Source: Thermomonas sp.
Lineage (GTDB): Bacteria > Pseudomonadota > Gammaproteobacteria > Xanthomonadales > Xanthomonadaceae
Reading direction: 5' to 3'
Length of the DNA: 57,309 nt
Assembly: GCA_020692565.1 (NCBI GenBank)
Contig: JAIMKJ010000011.1
Coordinates: 1,382 to 58,690, forward strand
Part shown: one piece after another, positions 51,660 through 57,309 of the stretch
Layout: each line of letters begins with the position of its first letter
Position numbering within the stretch: the stretch's first letter is position 1
Position numbers and translations under genes: made by a program
The notes under the pieces: model-generated
What the model saw: only the letters and a program-made list of their open reading frames with translations
Databases searched by the model: none
What the model was told of the DNA's origin: nothing

Positions 51660-53681
51660 ATGAGCACTCCGATGGATAACGTCGCCGGCAAAGGCCGCAG
51701 TCAGAGCACCAGCCTTTGGCTGTGGGTCCTGGCCATATCGCTGCTCTTCTTCGCCGGCAACACCGGCTACGCGCTGTGGAAGACCGCACGTTTCGGCGGC
51801 GCCAACACCTCGGCCTCGAATCTGCAGGTGAACTCGCAGAGGCTCGCCAACCAGAGCCGCGAAGCGATCAACGGCGATGCCGCAGCGTTCAAGGCCGTGA
51901 GGACCATCAAGGAGCAGATCGAAACCGACGTCAAGCTGCTCAACGACCGGTTCGGCACCGCGCCCGACGTGTCCGGCCCGATCGCCACGGTGACCTCGAC
52001 CTGGGTCCCGATGAACAAGAACGTCGACCAGATCCTCGCTTCCGAAGCCGCGGTGCTCGCGCTGTCCAACAACGCCAAGAATTTCACCGACCGCGTCCCG
52101 CAGTTGCAGGCGCAGCTCGACGAAGTCGTGCGCGCGATGTCCGCCGGCGGTGCGCCGTCCTCGCAGATCTACATCGCCCTGCGCCAGGTGGTGTTGGCCG
52201 CCTCGATGGCCCGTCGCGTCGCCGAAATCCGCGCCGGCGGTCCGGGCGCGGCGCTCGCGGGCGACGCGCTCAACCGCGACGCCGCGGTGTTCGTGCAGGT
52301 CCTCAACGGTCTGCGCAACGGCGATCAGGCGATGAACGTGCAGAAGCTCAGCAACGCCGCGGCGCTGGGTGCGCTGAACCAGTCCAACGACCTGTGGGTC
52401 GAGATGAAGAAGGATCTGGACGCGATCTTGGCTTCGTCGCAGAACCTGTTCCGCGCGCAGTCGGCCGGCACCGAGCTCATCACCGGCTCCGCGCGCATGC
52501 TCGACGACAGCGAAAACCTGTTCCGCGCGTTCACCGCCTTCGGCTCGCTGCGCGACACCAGTCTCCTCGGCAACATCTGGGTCAGCATCGTCTCCGGCCT
52601 GGTCGCACTGGCCTCGATCGTGTTCCTGGTGTTCAGCCTCAACAGCGCCCAGAAACGCCGTTACGAGGGCTCGATGGAGCTCAACAACCGCAACCAGGAG
52701 GCGATCATGCGCCTGCTGGACGAAATGGGTTCGCTTGCGGAAGGCGACCTCACCGTGAAGGCGACCGTGACCGAGGACATGACCGGCGCGATCGCTGACT
52801 CGATCAACTTCGCGGTCGAGCAGCTCCGCAGCCTCGTGCAGACGATCAACGACACCTCGGTGCAGGTGGCGTCCAGCGCCCAGGAAACCCAGGCCACTGC
52901 GATGCATCTGGCCGAAGCCGCCGAACACCAGGCGCAGCAGATCAACACCGCCACCAACCGCATCAACGAAATCGCGGTCAGCATCAACCAGGTGTCGAAG
53001 AACTCCGCCGAGTCCGCCGACGTGGCGCAGCGCTCCGTGGAGCTCTCCACCAAGGGCGCGGGCGTGGTGCGGCAGACGATCGTCGGCATGGACTCGATCC
53101 GCGGCCAGATCCAGGAAACCTCGAAGCGAATCAAGCGCCTCGGCGAAAGCTCGCAGGAAATCGGCTCGATCGTGGAACTCATCAACGACATTTCGGAACA
53201 GACCAACATCCTGGCGCTGAACGCGGCGATCCAGGCGGCCTCGGCCGGCGAAGCGGGCCGCGGGTTCGCGGTGGTGGCCGACGAAGTGCAGCGACTCGCG
53301 GAACGCACGTCCAACGCGACCAAGCGAATCGAAGCGCTGGTCCAGACCATTCAGTCCGATACCAACGAAGCGGTGAGTTCGATGGAACAGACGACCTCCG
53401 AAGTGGTCGCCGGTGCGCGACTGGCCGAGGACGCGGGTACCGCGCTGGGCGAGATCGAACACGTGTCGAACACCCTCGCAGGCCTGATCCGCGGCATCTC
53501 CAGCGCCGCCCAGCAGCAGTCCGCGGCGGCGACGGACATCACCCAGACCATGACCACGATTCAGTCGATCACCGCGCAGACCTCGCAGGGCGCGAACCAG
53601 ACGGCCGAATCGATCGGAAACCTCGCGCAACTGGCAGCGGACCTGCGCCGCTCGGTCGCCGACTTCAAGCTCCCGGCCTGA
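51660..53681 (+). CDS. pilJ: Methyl-accepting chemotaxis receptor PilJ
   Basis: The membrane receptor of the Pil-Chp system, thought to sense surface contact or pilus state. The 673-residue product has two helices (about residues 19-40 and 300-327) bordering a periplasmic domain with the PilJ-type helical sensor (residues ~45-295). A HAMP-like linker is followed by the cytoplasmic signalling domain, whose tip [20 protein letters not shown] lies near residues 513-532 and continues [19 protein letters not shown]. No C-terminal CheR/CheB tethering pentapeptide is seen (end ADFKLPA). It lies between pilI and pilL. Confidence 0.94.
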   Translation: MSTPMDNVAGKGRSQSTSLWLWVLAISLLFFAGNTGYALWKTARFGGANTSASNLQVNSQRLANQSREAINGDAAAFKAVRTIKEQIETDVKLLNDRFGTAPDVSGPIATVTSTWVPMNKNVDQILASEAAVLALSNNAKNFTDRVPQLQAQLDEVVRAMSAGGAPSSQIYIALRQVVLAASMARRVAEIRAGGPGAALAGDALNRDAAVFVQVLNGLRNGDQAMNVQKLSNAAALGALNQSNDLWVEMKKDLDAILASSQNLFRAQSAGTELITGSARMLDDSENLFRAFTAFGSLRDTSLLGNIWVSIVSGLVALASIVFLVFSLNSAQKRRYEGSMELNNRNQEAIMRLLDEMGSLAEGDLTVKATVTEDMTGAIADSINFAVEQLRSLVQTINDTSVQVASSAQETQATAMHLAEAAEHQAQQINTATNRINEIAVSINQVSKNSAESADVAQRSVELSTKGAGVVRQTIVGMDSIRGQIQETSKRIKRLGESSQEIGSIVELINDISEQTNILALNAAIQAASAGEAGRGFAVVADEVQRLAERTSNATKRIEALVQTIQSDTNEAVSSMEQTTSEVVAGARLAEDAGTALGEIEHVSNTLAGLIRGISSAAQQQSAAATDITQTMTTIQSITAQTSQGANQTAESIGNLAQLAADLRRSVADFKLPA

Positions 53682-53770
53682 TCCGGCGGAATGCTGCGGA
53701 GCAATGGCGAGATGATCCGAATGTCTTCCGATCGTGAAACCGGACGTGACCGCGTCCGTGGAGGCGCACG

Positions 53771-56700
53771 ATGACCGCGCTCCATGATGCGATCGAATAC
53801 AGCGCGCTGGGCTGGGTCAAACCCGAGCTCGACGAAACCCTGCGTCTGGTGCGCGTGGAGGTCGAAGGCTTCGCCGAAGACGCCTCCGACACCAGTCGGA
53901 TGGGGGTCAGCGCCGAATTGCTGCACCAGGTGCAGGGCACCCTGCGGATGGTCGAACTCTATGCCCCGGCGATGGTGGCCGAGGAGATGGAGCGATTGTC
54001 CCTCGCGCTGCAAAACGGCGGTATTTCCGACCGCGATGTCGCCTGCTCGGCGCTGATGCGCGGTGTGGTGCTGTTGCCCGATTACCTGGAGCGTCTGCAG
54101 AGCGGGCACAAGGAAATCTCGATCGTCCTGCTGCCGATGCTCAACGAACTGCGCGCCGCCCGCGGCGAAGCGGGTCTGAGCGAAAGCGTCCTGTTCGTCC
54201 CCGATCTCGATCGCGATCTGCCGGCGACTCTGCCGCGCGCGACGCCGCAGCCGGCCGCCAGCCGCGCCCACGATGTCGCGCCGTACCTGCTCCGTCTGCG
54301 CGACGCGCTGCAATCGTGGCCGGAAAGCGGCGCGCCGCGCGATGCCGAAGGCCTGCATTTCGCGGCCGAAGCTCTGCTCGCGCGCACCACCGACGAATCG
54401 CAGCGGCGCATGCTGTGGGTGGCCTCGATGGTCGCGACCGCGCTGCGCGATGGCGCGCTCACGGTGAATCCCGGCCTTCGCCAGGCCTTCGCCAGCGTCG
54501 ATCGCGAAACTCGCGGCATGTTCCAGCAGAGCGGTTTCGATGCGCCGCGCGCGGATGCCGCCCTCGAGCCGACCCGGCAGCTGCTGTATCACGTCGCGCA
54601 CAGCGAATCGGTCCACCCGGCGCTGATGAAACTGCGCGAAGTGTTCGATCTCGACGCGCTGAAGCCGACCGAATCCGAACTCGATCACGCCCGCGGCAGC
54701 GTCGCGGGTCGCAATCGCACGCTGCTCGACACCGTCGCCGCCGCGATCAAGGAAGACCTGCTGCGCGTGAAGGACGAACTGGACCTGTACCTGCGTACGG
54801 CCAGGAACAATCCCGTCGAGCTTCAGCCGCAGGCCGAACGCCTGCAGAACGTGTCCGATACCCTCGGCATGCTGGGTCTTGGGCTGGCGCGCAGTCTGGT
54901 GCTGCAACAGCGCGATGCGATGCGCGAAATCGTCGATGGCAAGCGCAAGGCAGACGAGGCAGCGTTGCTGGAAGTGGCCGGTGCCCTTCTCTACGTCGAC
55001 GCGTCGCTGGACGACCAGGTCGCCCGCCTCGCCAGCGGCGACGGTGCCGACACCGAGGACGATCTGGCCGGCGCCGAAGCGCGCAAAGTGCTGGATGTTC
55101 TGATCCGCGAAGCGATCACCAATTTCGCGGGCGCGCGCCAGGCCTTCGTCGCTTTCGTCGAAACCAGCTGGAACCACGCCGAACTGACCCAGGTACCGAA
55201 GCTGCTGCGCGATGTGTCCGGTGCGCTCAATATCCTGGAGCTGCCGCAGCCCGCGCAGTATCTCGACGGCGTACGACTGTATGCGGAAATCGAGCTGCTC
55301 GAACGCCGCCGCATTCCCAACAGCCGTCAGCTCGACACGTTCGCGGACGCACTCGCCAGCATCGAGTACTACCTCGAAGCGTTGCGCGAACAGCGCGCCA
55401 ATCGCGACGATATCCTCGATATCACCCGCAACAGTCTCGAAACCCTGGGTTACTGGCCGTTGCCGGCCGAACGCGCGGCTGCACCGGTTGCTGAAATGCC
55501 TGCGACCGCGCTCGCGGAGATCGTCGTGGCGGAAGCCGCGCCGCCTGCCGTGGAGTTGCCGGAAGCCGAGCCGATGGACATCGCGGCGCCGGTCGCCGAT
55601 ATGCCGATGGACGACACGTTGGATTTCGTAGAACCTGCCGCCGAAGCGACGCTTGTCGAGACGTTCGACATCGCACCGGCTTCCGTCGAAGCGCCAGCTT
55701 TCGAGGCGCCAGCGCCTGAAGCGCCTGCCTTCGAAGCACCTGTTGTCGAAACACTCCGGGCGGCCGTGCCTGCACCGCCTGCACCCGCTCCGTTCGTGCC
55801 CCTGTTTCTGCCGCCGCGGGAGCCCGCTGCTCCTGCACCGCCGCCCGCTTCGGCGTCGCCCGTGACGCCGCCGGCCGCGGCACCGCTGTCTGCCGGTTTC
55901 GACGTCACCAGCGACGACATCGACGATGAAATCCGGGAAATCTTCCTTGAAGAATTCGAAGAAGAGATCGGCAATCTCGCGCAATTGCTGCCGGCGTGGA
56001 AAGCCGAACCCAACAATATCGAACGTCTGCAGCCGGTCCGCCGGGTCTTCCACACGCTGAAGGGCAGCGGTCGCCTGGTCGGCGCCAAGACCCTCGGCGA
56101 GTTCAGCTGGAAGATCGAGAACATGCTGAACAAGGTGCGCGACGGCCTTCGCCCGGCGACGTCGCCGGTGATCGCGATGGTCGACCAGGCCTACGCGACC
56201 CTGCCGCAGCTGCACGCCGCGTTGCGCGGCGAGGGCGCGGTCACCACCGATCTGCGTGCGATGGAAGCCTTCGCGGACCGCATCGCCGGTGGCGAGGAAG
56301 TCATGCCCGTGATCGTCGCTGCTGCTGCGGTCCAGGCCGCGCCCGTCGTCGAGTTCGAACCGGTGAAGACCGAATTCACCGCCGGTGCGGCCATCGAGCA
56401 GGAAGAAGGCATCGCGGTCAGCGTCGACGCCGTGCTGTTCGAGATTCTGCAGGCGGAAGTCGGCGGACATCTGCGCACCATCGAGGGTTGGCTGTCGCGG
56501 GCGCGCAGCGCGCCGACCGCCGCCGACGAGCCGCTGGTCCGTGCGATCCACACCATGAACGGCGCGTTCGCGATGACCGAAGTACCGGCCATCACCGATG
56601 CGCTGATTCCGGCCGAAGGTTATGTACGCCGTCTGCTCGCATCCGCGGGCGCGGCCAACGACGAAGGCGTGAGCGCGATCGCCGAACTCGCCGAACGTGT

Positions 56701-57309
56701 CCGCACGACTGTGGACGTGCTGGCGGTCTCCGGCGGTCGCGTGCCGCGCTGCGATGCGCTCGCCGAGCGTTTCCAGGTCCTGCGCGACAGCCTGCCGGAA
56801 TCCAGCCCCGTCAGTCTGGTCGAAGAGCCGGCCGGGATCGAGTTCGAAAGCGTACCGGCCGGGCAGAGTGGTATCGAACTGACCGAACTGGATCTGAGCG
56901 CGTACGGCAATTTCGATATCGAACCACCGGTGTCGACACCGGTCGCCGCCGACGAAGCGCCGACTGCGCAGCTCGATGTGGTCGAGCTCGATGTCGAGGC
57001 CGAAGACGAGCTGGCGCGTCTGCTCGGCGAAAGCGTGGACGTGCCCGCGACATCCGAATGGGCGCCGAATCCGCCGGCTCCGGTGCCGGCGGACTCGGGT
57101 TTGCCGACCGATGCGGACGAAGCTGCGCGGCTGCTCGCGGTCATGGAGGCTTACGAAGCAGAGCGCCTCGAAGAAACCCAGCGTCTCGAGGCCGAACGTC
57201 TCGAAGCCGAACGTCTCGAAGCCGAACGTCTCGAGGCCGAACGTCTCGAAGCCGAACGCCTCGAAGCCGAACGCCTCGAAGCCGAACGTCTCGAGGCCGA
57301 ACGTCTCGA
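53771..57309 (+). CDS. pilL: Chemosensory hybrid histidine kinase PilL/ChpA (3' end outside window)
   Basis: The kinase of the pilus chemosensory pathway phosphorylates PilG and PilH. The frame is open from the ATG at 53771 to the last base (1179 codons). The first ~560 residues are helical and resemble the N-terminal FimL/HPt-like part of ChpA. A Pro/Ala/Glu linker follows (about 580-700). A canonical HPt domain starts with [16 protein letters not shown] and has phospho-His761 in [13 protein letters not shown] second HPt-like domain has His927 in [10 protein letters not shown], where Lys is replaced by Asn, so it may be weak or structural. The visible end is an LEAER repeat. The CheA catalytic core, CheW and receiver domains must lie to the right. 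Confidence 0.9.
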   Translation, partial: MTALHDAIEYSALGWVKPELDETLRLVRVEVEGFAEDASDTSRMGVSAELLHQVQGTLRMVELYAPAMVAEEMERLSLALQNGGISDRDVACSALMRGVVLLPDYLERLQSGHKEISIVLLPMLNELRAARGEAGLSESVLFVPDLDRDLPATLPRATPQPAASRAHDVAPYLLRLRDALQSWPESGAPRDAEGLHFAAEALLARTTDESQRRMLWVASMVATALRDGALTVNPGLRQAFASVDRETRGMFQQSGFDAPRADAALEPTRQLLYHVAHSESVHPALMKLREVFDLDALKPTESELDHARGSVAGRNRTLLDTVAAAIKEDLLRVKDELDLYLRTARNNPVELQPQAERLQNVSDTLGMLGLGLARSLVLQQRDAMREIVDGKRKADEAALLEVAGALLYVDASLDDQVARLASGDGADTEDDLAGAEARKVLDVLIREAITNFAGARQAFVAFVETSWNHAELTQVPKLLRDVSGALNILELPQPAQYLDGVRLYAEIELLERRRIPNSRQLDTFADALASIEYYLEALREQRANRDDILDITRNSLETLGYWPLPAERAAAPVAEMPATALAEIVVAEAAPPAVELPEAEPMDIAAPVADMPMDDTLDFVEPAAEATLVETFDIAPASVEAPAFEAPAPEAPAFEAPVVETLRAAVPAPPAPAPFVPLFLPPREPAAPAPPPASASPVTPPAAAPLSAGFDVTSDDIDDEIREIFLEEFEEEIGNLAQLLPAWKAEPNNIERLQPVRRVFHTLKGSGRLVGAKTLGEFSWKIENMLNKVRDGLRPATSPVIAMVDQAYATLPQLHAALRGEGAVTTDLRAMEAFADRIAGGEEVMPVIVAAAAVQAAPVVEFEPVKTEFTAGAAIEQEEGIAVSVDAVLFEILQAEVGGHLRTIEGWLSRARSAPTAADEPLVRAIHTMNGAFAMTEVPAITDALIPAEGYVRRLLASAGAANDEGVSAIAELAERVRTTVDVLAVSGGRVPRCDALAERFQVLRDSLPESSPVSLVEEPAGIEFESVPAGQSGIELTELDLSAYGNFDIEPPVSTPVAADEAPTAQLDVVELDVEAEDELARLLGESVDVPATSEWAPNPPAPVPADSGLPTDADEAARLLAVMEAYEAERLEETQRLEAERLEAERLEAERLEAERLEAERLEAERLEAERLEAERL
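57185..57309 (+). repeat. 15-bp tandem repeat coding for LEAER inside pilL
   Basis: Eight full units of CTCGA(A/G)GCCGAACG(T/C) are followed by the start of a ninth at the window edge; all units keep the frame and code for Leu-Glu-Ala-Glu-Arg. Changes are only in third codon positions. The total copy number is unknown. Confidence 0.93.

Overview
The window looks like a chromosomal segment of a high-GC gammaproteobacterium of the Xanthomonadaceae (Lysobacter/Luteimonas/Xanthomonas-like). The evidence is the gene order gshB-tonB-pilG-pilH-pilI-pilJ-pilL, the rpoZ-spoT-ridA-recG block, a protein with the C-terminal XVIPCD-type signal of Xanthomonadales type IV secretion effectors, separate relA and spoT genes, and several families of short palindromic repeats. 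Species cannot be set from this alone. No rRNA, tRNA, CRISPR array or intact insertion sequence was seen.

Layout. 1-1391: the 3' part of a repeat protein ending in an XVIPCD-like domain, then a strong terminator and a small, perhaps damaged, reverse gene. 1960-9886: housekeeping (ETF-quinone oxidoreductase, AlkB, rpoZ, spoT, ridA, recG). 9893-19201: a reactive-sulfur block. A BigR/SqrR-like repressor and rhodanese diverge, across an AT-rich operator, from a tightly packed run: sulfide:quinone oxidoreductase, DUF2892 membrane protein, RND adaptor, RND pump and OsmC protein. A thioredoxin-2 and an exported DUF442 phosphatase-like protein follow. A convergent ETHE1/Blh-type metallo-hydrolase (likely persulfide dioxygenase) closes the block. 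19326-22988: nucleoside hydrolase, rpmE2, gltA, dps. 23071-27186: hrpA with a palindromic element inserted in frame. 27395-28407: three tandem paralogous secreted peptides with four conserved cysteines each, of no recognised family. 28776-32635: Yip1 protein plus a MacAB-type ABC exporter. 32640-34231: a repeat-rich gap, a PLD-like protein of lower GC, and a periplasmic protein. 34308-47318: relA, a TPR-like membrane protein, a two-domain glycosyltransferase, PBP1b with a long charged tail, a lipoprotein, a DinG/YoaA helicase and tsaB. 47422-50012: a small signal peptidase I, then tonB and gshB on the reverse strand. 50206-57309: the Pil-Chp chemosensory operon for type IV pili. Its last gene, pilL/chpA, runs off the right edge inside a 15-bp tandem repeat coding for LEAER.

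How genes work together. In the sulfur block, SQR would oxidise sulfide to persulfide, rhodanese and the dioxygenase would process persulfide, OsmC and thioredoxin would handle sulfur and thiol stress, and the repressor would sense persulfide through Cys42/Cys108. The unusual part is an RND efflux pump translationally coupled into this operon without its own outer-membrane channel. RelA and SpoT make and degrade (p)ppGpp. PilG/H/I/J/L signal to the pilus motors.

Most promising for new biology: the tetra-cysteine peptide cluster, the RND-containing sulfur operon, the XVIPCD repeat protein, the palindromic element inside hrpA, and repeat families whose arms supply stop codons. All functional calls come from reading motifs; no database search was run.
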